The position numbers were made by a program, and so were the translations under genes. This document shows, one piece after another, positions 46,332-59,310 of a stretch of DNA of 61,817 nt. The stretch spans positions 1 through 61,817 of the forward strand of contig KN817685.1 in assembly GCA_000827495.1 (NCBI GenBank). Reading direction: 5' to 3'. This DNA is from Hypholoma sublateritium FD-334 SS-4. Lineage: Eukaryota > Basidiomycota > Agaricomycetes > Agaricales > Strophariaceae. The notes below the pieces were generated by a model, which saw nothing but the letters and a program-made list of their open reading frames with translations, did no database searches and was not told where the DNA came from. Numbering within the stretch: position 1 is the stretch's first letter; every line of letters begins with the position of its first letter.

Positions 46332-47763
46332 ATGGGATTCTTCTTCTTTCGTGGTCAGAAGTACCTCGTTATTTTCGGAGCTCTATATCTCTCACTCGTG
46401 CTACTTTTGACGATTCCCTACTTCCAATCTCAGTACGTTCTATCCACCTGAATGCATTATCGGTGTGCGTATGAAAACGGGCGCCGCGAATAGTGCACTC
46501 TACCTCAACGCGATCAAGCTCCCTTTCTTTGCCGACTTCAATGCGCCTGAGAAATATGGACTAGCTCGTGCGTCCCGTTTTATATCTATCCCTGCAATAG
46601 CTAATCTCTCCTTCCAGCAAATAGAACGCTCAACTTGAAGCTGCAGACTCCTGACAAGGAGACCCTGGGCGCCTGGTTCATCCTATCTGACCGATACTAC
46701 CAGACATTACCCGCCATACCTACGGACGTTGGCACGCACATCGTCCCTGCACTCAAGGAGCACCCTGTTGTTCTGTTCTTGCACGGAAATGCCGCCACGC
46801 GTGCATTCAGCGCGCGCATCCAGCACTATCAAGCACTCTCGACGCGGCTCGGCGCGAATGTGCTAGTGATCGACTACCGCGGCTTTGCAGACAGCACGGG
46901 AAAGCCCTCAGAGCTCGGCTTGACGGTGGACGCGCGTACGGCGTTTGACTGGCTCGTCGCGCACGGGAAGAAACCTGAGGATATTCTTATCATTGGACAT
47001 AGTTTGGGTACAGGAGTAGCAGGTCAGCTTGGGGTAACACTTGCCACGGATGGGGTCAAATGCAAAGGCATCGTGCTTCTATCGGTGCGTATTGGCAACT
47101 GGCCTTATCATTCCCCTATTGACCAGGCGTTGCGACAGCCGTTTTCAAGCATAGATGGTGTTCTTGAGTCGTATAACTTGTTCGGTGTGATACCACTAAT
47201 CAAGCCCATTGCGCTCATCCCTGGAGCCGCACGTAAGTTGCATGTCATGGAGTGGGTAAATGTGCGTTCGGCGGCTTATTCGAATGCCGTATAGAAATCG
47301 TGAAACGCGCTGTGGTGCATCGGTTCGATACTCTCCAGGCTGTGCCCGTGCGTGTGTTCCGATTCGCATACAGAATACCTACTAAATATGACCACAGAAC
47401 ATCACGGCTTCCGTGCTTATCGCGCATGCAGAAAATGATTACGACATCCCTCATACTCACTCGGATACCCTCTTTCACGCTTTTTTGGAGGACCATCTCC
47501 CTCCGTTGACTCTTCCTAACAATCCCTTTTCCGCGACGCCTGAAGACTGGAAAATAGTTGCCGACCAACAGGTGCTTCGAAATGCGAAGAGAAAGACAAT
47601 TGTCGAGAGTCGAACTATCAGCAATTTCGGTACAGTAAATGAATTCACTGAAGACACTGGTCGGAAGGTAACCCTGGTGAAGACACTGGCCGGAGGACAT
47701 GATTACCTTGGAGTGCAAGAAGGCCTCGTGGACATTATTGGCAAGGCCTTCTCCGTAATTTAG
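46332..47763 (+). CDS. Alpha/beta-hydrolase, ABHD12-like (monoacylglycerol/lysophospholipid lipase)
   Basis: Six exons (46332-46432, 46494-46567, 46618-47084, 47139-47232, 47295-47347, 47398-47763) close in phase to 384 aa. The start ATG 46332 lies in CAGCCATGG. A single N-terminal membrane span (YLVIFGALYLSLVLLLTIPY) marks a type II membrane protein. LHGNAATR forms the oxyanion region and the nucleophile elbow is GHSLGTG (Ser187); Asp277 (AENDYDIP) and His364 (GGHDYLG) complete the triad. FKLT-like NLKLQTPDKETLGAWF and YRGFADSTG match ABHD12/BEM46 proteins, which hydrolyse monoacylglycerols or lysophosphatidylserine at the ER. The fungal substrate is not known from sequence. Between the Asp and His lies an insert of about 80 residues. 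Confidence 0.85.
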
Positions 47764-47917
47764 ATTTGAGTTGTGGAATATACTTTGGAATCTCGTTGAG
47801 GGCATGGGGGTGATGTCATCTTTGGGCTGTTTCAAAGGGCACGTGTAACTGCGTCATATCAGAGTTTGTCGTCCAGTTCCCGCCGCCCGGACGATGTCCT
47901 GCCTGGCTGTTCTGATT

Positions 47918-47927
47918 TTTATATAAA
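47918..47927 (+). promoter_or_regulatory. TATA box of the phytochrome gene
   Basis: TTTATATAAA lies about 40-45 bp before ATG 47965 in a 201-bp spacer after the hydrolase. Its position favours ATG 47965 over the in-frame ATG at 47866, which would lie upstream of the TATA box. Confidence 0.55.
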
Positions 47928-47964
47928 TTGGCCATCCGATTGTATATTATCGTTGAACATTTAC

Positions 47965-50900
47965 ATGTCCACTCAGAAATACTCTCAACCAGGCCCGTCT
48001 CAATCCAATTCGTCTCAACCGCGGCTTTCCTCGACATCCTACGTATACCCAGTTCGTTCGTTGCTCGAGGGACGAATACAGCCAGCTTCAGAACCGGACG
48101 CGCACCCACCTATTGTCTCGCGCTCGTCCGACGATATCGTTGGGTTCTCTCGAATTAATCAAGGTCAAAACCCGCAGGCTCCCGCTCAATTCGCGTCCAA
48201 CTCAAACCCATTGGATCCCAACCCAAGCCAATCGCCGCAGAGCCCAGCACCCAATGTAATAACGCAGACGAACGCGCGATCTCGGAGGAGGGCAGTGAGT
48301 ATACCTGGAACTGCAAGACTACCGACCACACTCCCGACAGCCGACGCGTCGACGGCGAACGCGCCGCGGCGCAGGTCTAGTCGAAAAAAGTCGCTCGCAC
48401 CCGAGCAATTTCCTGGCGCGGACAACCCTTACTTTCCGCGCACATTCTCCAGCATCTCCCCGTCTTCGCCACTAGGAGAGTCGTCGAACTCGGCCATGCT
48501 CGAGTCGGTGCAGTCGTCAATGACTGCTGAACAGGTTCTGGGCAGCCAAATACAGGGCATATTTTTGCACGGGCCATATTCACTGTATGCCTCTCCTCTG
48601 GCTTCCGCCCCGACGCAGTTGCACGCGTCGACAAGCGCGACTCTATTATCCTCGAACCCGATAGCTGATGCTCCGTCAAGCGCGCCATCTAGCATGGAGG
48701 ATGCAACACCGCTTGCAGCGGATGGCCCTCCCGCTCAGTTCTCGCCCTCCTTCAGTTCGGAGCCATTAGCAACACCCATCGCGACCTATCCTAGACACGC
48801 AGAGACGAGACGTAATCAAGGGGTGCATACGGACGAGCATGGACTCCGTTTGCCATTCAATCCCTCTGAGTATGGAATTGTCCACTTACCGCCCCTGCCA
48901 TCCTCAAGTAACGCGAGTGAACGAGGCTTGTCATCCGCGTCGTCGAGGACGCGGAGCAGTACATCCGGACGAGGCTCGGACGCGAAGAAATTGCTGAGAG
49001 ACGCTCTGGCAAGCCCGAACTCGGCCTCCACATCCTCCAGCGCCGCGGGCTTAAGCGCGTCGCAAAGGGGGCAGCGTATGACCATACCGTCTTCTACAGG
49101 CGCGAGTGGCGGGACGCCATCGAGCGGGCAGTCGCACCATGGGTCGTTGCAAACCTTTTCTAGCGATGGAATCGAAAGTAGCATCACATCCGACGAACCT
49201 TACGTGACTTTCAAATTCAAAAGTATAGAAGACGAACACGGCAACCATGTTGTGGTGGGACGTGAGGGTAAATTGGAGCAATGCGAGGATGAGGTGCGTT
49301 TCTCTTTGATTCTTCTGTGATTCCGTCGACCATCGCACTCATGGGCGAAGCCAATCCGCACGCCTGGCGCCGTCCAAGGTTTCGGTGTGCTCATCGCAGT
49401 CGACGAAGCAAATGATGTACTCAGCGTGCGCCAGGTCTCAGAGGTATATTTGTCCTTTTTCATTTTGACGGCTATTCGGAGGGCCTCATTTACCATCAAT
49501 ACCCATTAATACAGAACTCCTCTGAACTGCTGGGGCTTCCCGCCCACTACCTGTTTGGTCTGGATTGCTTTACGGATATCCTTCCGGACAGCCAATCTTG
49601 CATTTTGTGGGACAACATCGAATTTTTGACGGACCCTGACCAGAACGCGGAGGAGGAATACAGTCCGCATGTGTTCCTGCTTAGCGGGTATGGCGCACCG
49701 GGATCGGCGCTCCCGGATGACCCGGACTCCGTGGACGGGAGAAGGATGTGGACGTGCTGGTGTGCGGCTCATCGCTCACAGTCTTTACAAGACGGAGTGA
49801 CTACGCCAGGGCTCATCATCATGGAGTTCGAGATGGAGAAGGATGTCATGAATCCGCTCTACCCACCGATGCGGAGACCCCCCGCCACCACTTCGCCACG
49901 TTCTTCGAAGCAAGAAAGCCACAGCTTAGGATTTCTCCCCTTGCAGCAAAGCAACCGCTCGCAATCGTCGTTTGGCTCGGGCTCTGGGTCTGGGCGATCA
50001 ACGGCGGGCAACGTGTCGTTGGCTTCGTCGGGCGACACTGTGTCGCATACAGCGGCTGCATTCCCACCCATTTCAGACGTCGCGTCGCCGCCGATCGGCT
50101 TGCAGGGCGACGCCGACTGGGAGCCTGCCGCGGAGGACATCCTCGAGAGCACGACGAGCTACGCGCGCCCGCTGCCCGCGCTCGAGCGCCTGCGCAAGAT
50201 GACGCGCGCGTACGGCGCGTCCGCAGACGCCCCGAACGCATCGAGCCGCCGCGGGCGACGGCGGCGCGGCACACCTGGAAATGCAAGCGCGACAGTCGGC
50301 ATGATGGACATCTTCGCGGTAATGGCGCAGATCAATGAGCAGCTCGGCGCGGCGCCGGACCTGGAAACGTACCTCAAGGTCGTGGTGGGTGTGATCAAGG
50401 ACTTGACGCAGTTCCATCGGGTTATGGTGTATCAGTTCGACGAGATGTGGAATGGGCAGGTTGTGGCGGAGCTTGTGGACTGGAACCAGACGACGGATCT
50501 GTTTAGGGGGCTGCACTTCCCAGCGGGGGATGTTCCGGCACAGGCTCGCCAACTTTATGAGATCAGTGAGTAGGAGAGCAATTTAGAGAGGGTTGATTTC
50601 CTAACTGCGATTACCTGCTAGACAAGGTTCGCTTATTGTATGATGCAAACCAGCCGACGGCTCGGATTATTGTTAGAAGCAAGAAGGACCTCGACACTCC
50701 GCTGAACATGACCCATTGTTACCTTCGAGCCATGAGCCCAATTCACATACAATGTGCGTACTAAACCTCACTCGAGAGCAGTGAACTTGTGTAACATAAA
50801 TTTTCAGATTTAGGAAATATGGGAGTACGAGCCTCTATGTCAATCGTGAGTGTTCAAATCTCTGGAAAAATCCTAGTAATATTCAATCGGCGTAGTCTAT

Positions 50901-53900
50901 CATGGGTTTCGGTCGGTTATGGGGCCTTGTAAACTGCCATACATACGGAACCCATGGAATGCGTGTCTCTTTCCCCGTGCGTCAGATGCTACGCCTTCTC
51001 AGCCAAGCCATATCGAAGAATATTGAGAGATTGAGCTTTGCCAAACGCCTCCACACGCGCAAACTTGTCTGTCAAATCACAAGCTACCTTCAGGATATTT
51101 CTCACTTTTTCCTTTTGTTTATTGACTAGATTAACCCCATGGCGGCGGACCACCACCCGGTATGTGTCCGCTCGATGCCTACTTGTCGTAGGACGTTGCT
51201 CACGTTTCGCAGACAGGCTACATCGTTAGCAACGCAGATGATCTGCTGGGCCTTTTTGATGCAGATTTTGGCATATTGGTCATCGGAGAGGGTGCCAAAA
51301 TCCTGGGGCCCAATCAGCATGGCCAAGAGATTCTCATCATGGCAGAGTATCTACGCCTGAAGCAGTTCAAGTAGGTCTATCACCTAGAACACTCCCAGAC
51401 CCCTAACCTGTTTTAGGACAATACAGGCCTCTCAAGCCGTGGTGCGCGATTTCCCAGACCTAGAATTATCAGCAGGTTCGCCCATTTTCTGCTGGTTCTT
51501 AATATTTCAATTCAATCCTACACTCGTTAATAGGTTTAGAGATCATCGCGGGCCTCCTATATGTGCCGCTATCGAGCGGGGGCCAGGACTTCATTGCCTT
51601 TCTGCGCAAAGGGCAGCCGCGGAAGGTGCGCTGGGCCGGCCGGCCGTACAAGGATACGCAGGAAAACAAGCTGGAGCCCCGGACATCGTTCAAGATGTGG
51701 TCTGAGACCGTCGCTGGTCGAAGCCGAATGTGGACGGACGAGCAGCTGGAAACCGCGGCCGTTTTGGCTCTTGTTTATGGAAAGGTGAGTTCGCAGTGAT
51801 TGGTAGCGACGTAGCGCGTGCTGAGAACGTATGTGTCGTGCATGGCTAGTTCATCGAGGTTTGGCGCGAGAGGGAGAATGCCTTGCAGGCAAAGAAACTC
51901 ACAAACTTGCTGCTCTCAAATGCAAGCCATGAAGGTTAGTCGAGGAGGTTAGCTTTTTCTTCTTCGTATGATTCATTTTGTGCCATAAAACTAGTAAGAA
52001 CGCCTCTCAACCACATTATCAAGTAAGCTGTTTCCTGTTCACGAGTGTTCATCGTGTTCATTCTGTTGTTCTAGTTACTTGGAAATGGCCATGAATGGAC
52101 CTTTGGACAAAGAAACGCGGGAGAACTTGCAAAAGTCTCACGCCGCCTCGAAGGTAAGTTATATCGCAGTCCATTCAAACGTTGTTAATCGTCATGCCAG
52201 AGTCTTCTGTTCACGATCAACGACCTCCTCTTGAGTGTTATCATTTATTCGGCCTCTCTCATCGCTAATAGTTTATTTAATTAGGATTTAACCAGGCTGG
52301 AAAGTGGAAATGAAACGTCATTTAACGAACCTTTCGATCTCCACTTCGCCGTTGAAGAAGCTACCCATCTATATCGCAAAGAAGCGGAGCGACGCAACAT
52401 CCAGTTCAACGTGGAACTTATGGATAGTCCAAGTAGAGTCATAGGAGACGCCAAGAAAATCAGGACTGTGGTGCAAAATCTTACGGCAAATGCCCGTATG
52501 TACAAAAATCTTCCCTGTCTCATTATACTTACTGATCAACCTACTACACATTTCAGTGAAGTATACTTCTACCGGTTCCATCACTGTGTCTTGCAAAATA
52601 TATGGCGAGCCAGAAGGTCTGCGTAAGTTGAATCAGACTGCGGTCGAGATCATCGTGGCGGATACTGGCTGTGGCATTTCTCAAGAGAAGCTTGCTAGCA
52701 TTTTTCGCGAATTCGAGCAAGTGGAATCATCGGAGCCAAAGTCAATCACTGACCTGGGAGTCGGTGCGTTGTTTGGGTCAAATAACCATAATCATTCCAT
52801 CTTACATTTCTTACAGGATTGGGCCTGGCTGTAGTCTCTCGGATCGTCGAACAGCTTGGAGGTCAGCTTCGCGTGGACTCCACGGCAAGTGTAGGAAGCC
52901 GTTTTTCCTTCCTAATACCGCTGTCCTTGGCGACAGAAGATGAACTTTCCCGCCCAGGAGCGTCGTCTCGCTCCTCTGGGGCGTCTTCGCGGGCCCCATT
53001 CGAAGTCTACGACCATTCACGATCATCTAGCGCCCACTCCTTGAGGCCCGGCCCGGAGGATATCAACAGCCTGATACAAGTCATGTCATCGAACTATAGG
53101 ACCCGATCCGGGGAATCCTTGCGTGGCTTTTCATCCAATGCTACCAGTCCGAGCGAAGGGATTTCATATCTCAATGCACCCCGTTCAGAAGCCACCGGAT
53201 TCTTCAGCGTCGCGGGTGCACAAGTACCGGTCGTGATCCACTTACAAGATACGGACACCACACAGCCGGCAAGGCAGCCGCTGAATCTGCGCCTCCCGAC
53301 GCGTGCGGCTCCCCCAAAAGTTGCCCAAGACCCCATGCACGCAAAATTGCGCGTCCTGATCGTCGAGGCAAGGCATGTCCCATCATTCCTCTTAGCTCGC
53401 GCTGAACGACTTCGCTGATTATAGGACAATGACATCAACCGTACGATCCTCGCCAAGCGGCTGACGATGGACGGGTACAATGTCGCCACGACCACGAACG
53501 GCCAGGAGGGGCTCGACAAGGTCGTCGCGGACCACTCGTTCGACATCGTGCTCATGGACCTACAGTGCGTTTCACCGTCTCTATGCGTGTTCGCTGCTGA
53601 CCGGCCTGTAGGATGCCAATACTGAACGGCTTTGAGGCGACGCTCAAAATTCGCGAGTTCGAACTGAGTAACGCACCCAGCGAACGGCCGTCGCACGCGC
53701 TCAATGGGCGGCTGCCCGTGTTTGCGGTGTCGGCGTCGCTGCTTGAGCATCAGCGCGACGAACTCGCGGCACACGGCATGGACGGCTGGATTCTCAAGCC
53801 AATCGACTTCAAGCGATTGAACGTCATTCTGAAGGGCGTACAGGATCCCGCGCAGCGCCAAGCGGACGTCTATCGGCCCGGGTGCAATTGGGAGCGCGGA

Positions 53901-53948
53901 GGCTGGCTACGGGACGGATTTAGAAATATGAACGCCCCGGACAAGTGA
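47965..53948 (+). CDS. Fungal phytochrome, hybrid histidine kinase (PAS-GAF-PHY-HK-REC)
   Basis: Nineteen exons (first 47965-49293, last 53612-53948) close in phase to 1659 aa. A Ser-rich disordered leader of about 400 residues precedes EGKLEQCEDEPIRTPGAVQG, where Cys440 is in the position of the bilin attachment site of fungal and bacterial phytochromes. The PAS domain follows; the GAF domain starts near residue 737 (MMDIFAVMAQINEQLG) with GDVPAQAR, MSPIHIQYLGNMGVRASMSI and WGLVNCHTYGTHGMRVSFPV. The PHY domain has the tongue motif PRTSF. The kinase has SNASHEVRTPLNHI (His1131), NLTANALKYT, VADTGCGIS and GLGLAVV. The receiver has VLIVEDND, phospho-acceptor D1546 (LMDLQMP) and KP (K1610). It is expected to sense red/far-red light, autophosphorylate and relay to HPt and response regulators. 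Two introns have unusual donors (52231 and 53368). Confidence 0.93.
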
Positions 53949-54503
53949 CATTCGATACACATCTATGGCTCCTGCCCGTCTACGACTCCTGCTCGGCTGG
54001 GCAATGCGGGCGACACACACTACTACGGATAATATACCACGCATACACATGCATCTCGCCTCACCAATACTTAGGGATATATCGCTCGGAACTGTTTACA
54101 GTTCGCGTTTGCTTTCAAGCCACGGAAACGGCTTTTCACAATTGTACATACACGCATCTTACACAACCATCTTCTAACCACAATGTTCATGTTTTTCATG
54201 TAATCGAAATGTTTTCCAACAGCAAAAAATGTAGAGAGCAAGAGGGGCGACAATGGTATATAAAATACAGATGCATGTCTTGTAGGATTAACAGGTTGGA
54301 TTAGGGTGTGGCGCTACAGCGGGAGGGTGCGGGTGTTCTACACCGCATTGCGTCCATCTCCCAGGAGTAGCGATAGGACTATACTGGTACTTATCTAGAT
54401 ACTATTATAAGAATAGTATGGTGTAGCGGCGGGCAATGTCCATGCCAATGTGGCAAGCCCGCTTAGCTGGGCAGGCAGCGCAAAACGTCCTCTACGGAGG
54501 CAG
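53949..54503. other. Convergent intergenic interval
   Basis: No gene is supported between the 3' ends of the phytochrome and the glycosyltransferase. Confidence 0.5.
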
Positions 54504-56232
54504 CTAGTCATCGACCTCCTCTGACAGTGACAGACGCTGCATCACCACCGCCACGACGGCGTCAGCGTCGATCGGAATGTCGTTTCCCTGGAAGCCCTCG
54601 ACGTACCGCGGCAGCGGTAGATTGGGACTGGTAAATGACCTAGGGAAGAAAGAGCGCGTGCGGCGGTTAGCCAAAATAAAACGCCACGCCGAGCAGCGGG
54701 TGAGACACGCACTCTGCGTCCCAGAAACCGTAGTGCACCATCCCCAGCGCACGTGTCGTGTATTCGTAGTCGTGTGCGAAGCCCAGGGGGTAAAAGAACT
54801 CGATGACCGTCGAGCGCGGCGTCGGCTTCATCCACAGTAGCGAGGTCAGTCCATTGCCGTGCACGCCCATCATGATCTGGAATACACGCGTTAATTTTAA
54901 GCTTGACGCATGCCCGCGCTGGGTGAGCCGGGGGACATACCGTCGTCCGCGCGGCGAGTCTGATCTGCTCCACACGCGACATTTTCTCAGCCGTGACAAT
55001 ATTAACCTCGTAGCCGTGCTCATCCCGCAGCCGCTCGAGGGCGTCAACAAGCCGGGCGTGGTCCTGCGGGCGTAGCATGCGCCGGCCCCACTCTTGACGC
55101 GATATGTACGTGATAACTGGCGTGCTCGTCGTCCCGCCGCCGACGTCGCCGCTGAGCCCGGCAAACTCGACGACGTTGTTGCGTATCGGCTGCCACCAGT
55201 TCATGTTGCCCGGCAGCGCGTTCGGCGGACCCGCCGTGCGCTGGTAGCGGGCGTAGTTGTACCCGAGCATCGCTGCGGAGCGGTCCGCGACGACGACACG
55301 CTCGAAGACGAAGGGGCGCCCCATCTCCGTGCGGTCGTCCCAGTCGCGGCTGAACTCCATGATGGCAGAGGGGAAGGAGCTGCGCAGGACCCACTCATTC
55401 ATTGACGCGTAGTCGCGCCACCGCGAGTTGTCCAGGTGGTTGAAGAGGATGCGTCGCGCAGGTGGGAGGGTGGTGTTTCCGTCGGCGGAGATGCCATGGT
55501 CGAGGGATGTATATGTCCGCCAGAAGCCGAACCACAGTTCTGCGGACCAGTGGTAGTAATGCGTGATGCTGAAGACAAGGTGAATGTATTAAGATATCGG
55601 CTAGCGAATAGTTCCTGAAAACTACTCACAACTGTGGGGGGTCGTTCACAAGAAGCTGACGCGCGTGGAACGCATAAGAATACAGCGGATATGATATGCA
55701 AAGGAAAACGCACCGAGACACCGTCAATAACATGAGCTCCTGTCCCAAATAGCTTCGCAGCCTGTTTTGGGCTGATGACCTGGATGTCGCTGGCATCCGG
55801 TAGTCGACTGTCCTCCGCTTCCTTGCCCTCTGCAATATTGAGTGCTTTTGAATACATAAATCTGATGTCTGGAACATTAGAGGGGTCGTCTGAGACGACA
55901 TATACGATGCCTTTGAGGATGTAGAGCTTGTCGAATATGGTCCAGCCTAGATATGAAAGGTAAGGGGTAGAACAATAAGCCACAGCCCTGCACGCACCTG
56001 GAACATGCGACAGGATGTTGGTTTCTGGCGGTGATGCGCCCCATGAAAGTCTTGTCTCGACCTTGTGCGGGTTGTGGACCTGGGACGCGGGGGGCGAGGC
56101 GATTGTGTCGGTGACAAACTTGGGGAGGGAATCTGATATTGAAGGAGCGTTGTTGTGCGAGAGCAGGGCGCAGAGGAGGAAGAGGATGGCGGCGAAAATG
56201 AGCTCCCGCCGCGTTGGCGGAGCAGAGGACAT
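54504..56232 (-). CDS. Family 61 glycosyltransferase (EOGT/xylosyltransferase-like), type II membrane protein
   Basis: The start ATG 56232 gives MSSAPPTRRELIF and a membrane span (LIFAAILFLLCALLS), so the catalytic part faces the Golgi or ER lumen. Spliced exons read FGTGAHVIDGVS, then LLVNDPPQF from a 26-nt exon, then ITHYYHWSAELWFGFWRTY, the entry to the GT61 (DUF563) domain. Later blocks are NEWVLRSSFPSAIMEF, VFERVVVADRSAAMLG, ITYISRQEWGRRML and the nucleotide-sugar motif IMMGVHGNGLTSLLWM, followed by FFYPLGFAHDYEYTTRALG. A short C-terminal exon ends PIDADAVVAVVMQRLSLSEEVDD-like at TAG 54504-54506. GT61 enzymes add GlcNAc, xylose or arabinose to proteins or glycans; the fungal acceptor is unknown. 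The tandem order with CWF19 is probably fortuitous. Confidence 0.85.
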
Positions 56233-56336
56233 GGCCGGTGTTGAGAGAGAGGGCGAGCCAGAATTGACCGCGGCCGCGACGTTTTACATTGATCAAATTT
56301 GGAAATCTCGATCGGCTATTTATACACTACAACATC

Positions 56337-59310
56337 CCTGTCCAGTCAAACTTGCTATATTTTTTCTTCATCTTCTCAACTCTCTCTTTGTTTTTCCGTG
56401 CCTCCACCTTGCGTGGTCGCCGCCACTGCCGTGCCTCGAGCTCAAGCACGCTCCCAATAATTTCCGTCGCAAAGTAGCTGATTACGGAATGATTAGAGCC
56501 TTGCTGCCAGCGACCATCAGAAGACTACTACTCACAATGGAAACTCTCCGCCCCCCTTCTCCCCTTCCTCAAGGCCGTCTTCATCTTGCGCAGTTGCAGC
56601 ACCTTCTATTACATGACCATATCCCTTTTCACCCTTGTGGTCAAATTGTACCATAAAGTAAGGTAGATTGGGCACCATTGCGCGCCTGAACCCACCAGGC
56701 CGCGCGGCAAAGTCAATAAGTTTTTTGTGCTGGGACCACTCTGCCTCGGAGGAGAGTATTGACTCCTACTGTCGGATTAGCGACATCCTGACTTTGACAC
56801 AATAGATCTGATTGACGCACCTTGAAATATCCCGGCAGCAGGTCAAAGAGTTCCCACGGTACTGGAATACACTCGATGAAGGTATGCCGCTGCTTTTTCA
56901 TCGAGAGGACAGTTTCGAAAAAGACAACGCCTTTGTCTTCCTCAGCGTACATCCGCATCAGACACTTCATAAAATTCTGTTACAGAATGAGCATCTTTCA
57001 TCACAGATGGTTAGATGGTCACCAACCCGAGTTTCGTCCCACACATCATCATCGCCTTCGAGCATGTTTAAATGGTGCTGAATGGGAACGATTAGGCAGT
57101 GCCCCTCTACCAGCTCCTCCGTCAATGTACATGATAAGTACACGCGTGTACCCATCGCAATGACAGGAGCCTTCGGGGGGGAATCGTCTTCACCGTAGCA
57201 GAAATTGCATGAGGCCAGTGCCTTTTGGGTTTGTTTATAGTCTAAAAAAGATTTAACGTTACGGATCGAACGCAAAGATAGAAATAAGACGGCCAAAACA
57301 CACCATTGATGGCAAATTGACGCTTCATGCCGTCAGACCGCATCTTTTGGCGTCCTAGCTTCTCGGCGTTGTCATCGATGTAATCCAGGTCATTCTGGGG
57401 AGAGAGTAAGACATTACGCCCCTTGCGTATACGCACGACGCACCTGGAATTTTCCATCGCCCATGACCGCACGAGCGTATTGGGCATCAAGGTCCTTTTG
57501 ATCAGCCATCCCAGCACCCATGCGCTCTTGCCGCAGCATCTCGCCGAGTGTCACCGTGTCGTCATCAGCATTAATCCGCAAGACCTCGCCCGTTTTCCTA
57601 TCGTGCGTCTCGTAGTGCTTTGAAGCCACAAACACCAGTTAGCCTCCTGGTGCAATATAAATGGTTGAAAAGCACATACCTTTTCCTTCTTCCGTCGATT
57701 CCCCGGCAAGTCTTTCTCATCCTCCTTACCATGCCCGACATCGTACATCTTCCCCCGCGCGTCAAGCGTAGGCAGCACTGCGACCTTCGTCCGCACGCCA
57801 TCCTGCACCACGCCCTGAGCCTTCCGCGCCTCCTCTTCGTACTCCCGCTCCAGGCGCTCCGCGTCGGGCGAGTCCATAAGTTTCGCGCGGATCACCTTCG
57901 CCTGCAGCTTGTTTAGCGACGACGGCGACAACCCGCGTGCACCGCCACCGCCACCCCCCGCGCGCTGCGGCGGCGTCATGACGCTGGGGATCGGCGTGTG
58001 CGCCTGCGCGAGCGGCGAGTTCGCCTGTGACGGCAGCCGCAGCGCGTCGAGGCGGCGGTTCGCGGGCGTGCGCTGCGCGTCTGGCGCGGGGGACGGGGTC
58101 GCGGGCGCGCCGCCCGGCCGGCGGAACGACGCGCTGCGGCTCGACGCGCCGCTGCCGCCGACGTCCGTGAACATGAGGCGCTTCTCGCCGTCGGTGCTGA
58201 AGTGCGTCGGGCGGTCTTGCGCGCGCCCGCGGGCCGCGTCGCGCTCGTTGCCTCCCCGCCGCCCCTCGCGCTCGTCGAGGATGCGGCGCTCTTCCTTGGC
58301 ATCCTCGAAAGCCTGCAGACTGCCGAAGCGGTCCACACCGATCTCCTCGACCGAGAGGCCTTCTTCCTCCGCCGTCTCGAACACGCGGCGCAGGCGCATC
58401 ATGCGCCATTGCGAGCCCGGCCCGCCGGGGGTGACGGTCGACGCTGGCGTGGGGTCCGCGATCATGTCAATGGGCACGCCGTTCTTGAGGTCCTCGTTCA
58501 GCTCCATGCGGCTGATTTTGGGCTGCGAATAGTATGATTGTCAGTACATTGCTCCACGTTGTACGGCGAACAAATATCAATATCACCTTCTCCGGATCAG
58601 GTTTATCAGGCCGCGTCTTCTTGCGCTCTGATCCAAGGCTCGAGAAGAAGTCGACGCCGCCGCTAAGGTTGCGCGCGTCGCCCACGGCGTCTCCATAGCC
58701 GTCCATGGGGTCCTCCTCCTCCCCACTCGGCAGCGCCCTGCGCGGGCGCGTGTCCTCCGGCATAGTGGGCGCGGTCGGCGGGAGCATCATCCAGTCGTCG
58801 CGCTGAATGGTGCTCGCAGTACTGGGCTCAAAGAGCCGGCGCCCATCGTCCTCCGCCGTCGATCTGATTTTCAGACTTTCCGCTGTCGGGATGTCTGTTG
58901 CCAGTATCTGCCCCAGGGAGCGTAAGCGCGCAGGCCGCAGCGCAATGAGCAGAGAAAAGCAATGTGCGCACCCGCTCCCCGTCCATGCCAATGTCGTTCT
59001 CGACCCACATGTTGTCGTCGCTCGGGTTGTCATCCACGATGTCCATCTTCTTCTCCGCGGTGCGGTGGTGGTGCTTCTCCTTGCTGCGTCCCTCGCGGGT
59101 CTTGTCCTTGTCCTTCTTGTGGTGCTTGTGGTGTTTCTTGCTGCTGCTGCCGCCGCCCTCGTCGCCCTCGTCGTGCCGGTGGCGCTTCTTGTGCTTGCGC
59201 TCCCGCTCCGCGTGGGCGTCACCGTCCGTGTCGTGCGCGCGGTGCCTCGGCTTGTGCTCGCGCGAGTGCCGGCTGCTGGTGGCCTCCTTCTCCAGCATGT
59301 TGATGTTCAT
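56337..59310 (-). CDS. Splicing factor CWF19 / CWF19L2-like, C-terminal HIT-like domain
   Basis: The start ATG 59310 (MNINMLEKEATSSRHS) is followed by a Lys/His/Arg-rich disordered region (KHHKHHKKDKDKTREGRS). Acidic and Ser-rich linkers lead to LSGGVDFFSSLGSERKKTR, then MELNEDLKNGVPIDMI. A coiled region follows (AKVIRAKLMDSPDAERLERE), then DDDTVTLGEMLRQERM. The C-terminal CwfJ_C_1 domain has SCNFCYGEDDSPPKAPVIA and the HIT-like EGHCLIVPIQHHLNML; CwfJ_C_2 has RHTFIECIPVPWELFDLLPG and ends KKYSKFDWTGML with TAG at 56337-56339. CWF19 joins late spliceosomes and promotes lariat debranching and intron turnover in the nucleus. Several GT-AG introns of about 50 nt are clear; I did not verify each exon boundary. 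Confidence 0.85.

Noticed and set aside
47866..47964. Upstream in-frame ATG of the phytochrome (adds 33 residues)
   Set aside because: It lies before the TATA box at 47918, so it would not be transcribed from that promoter.
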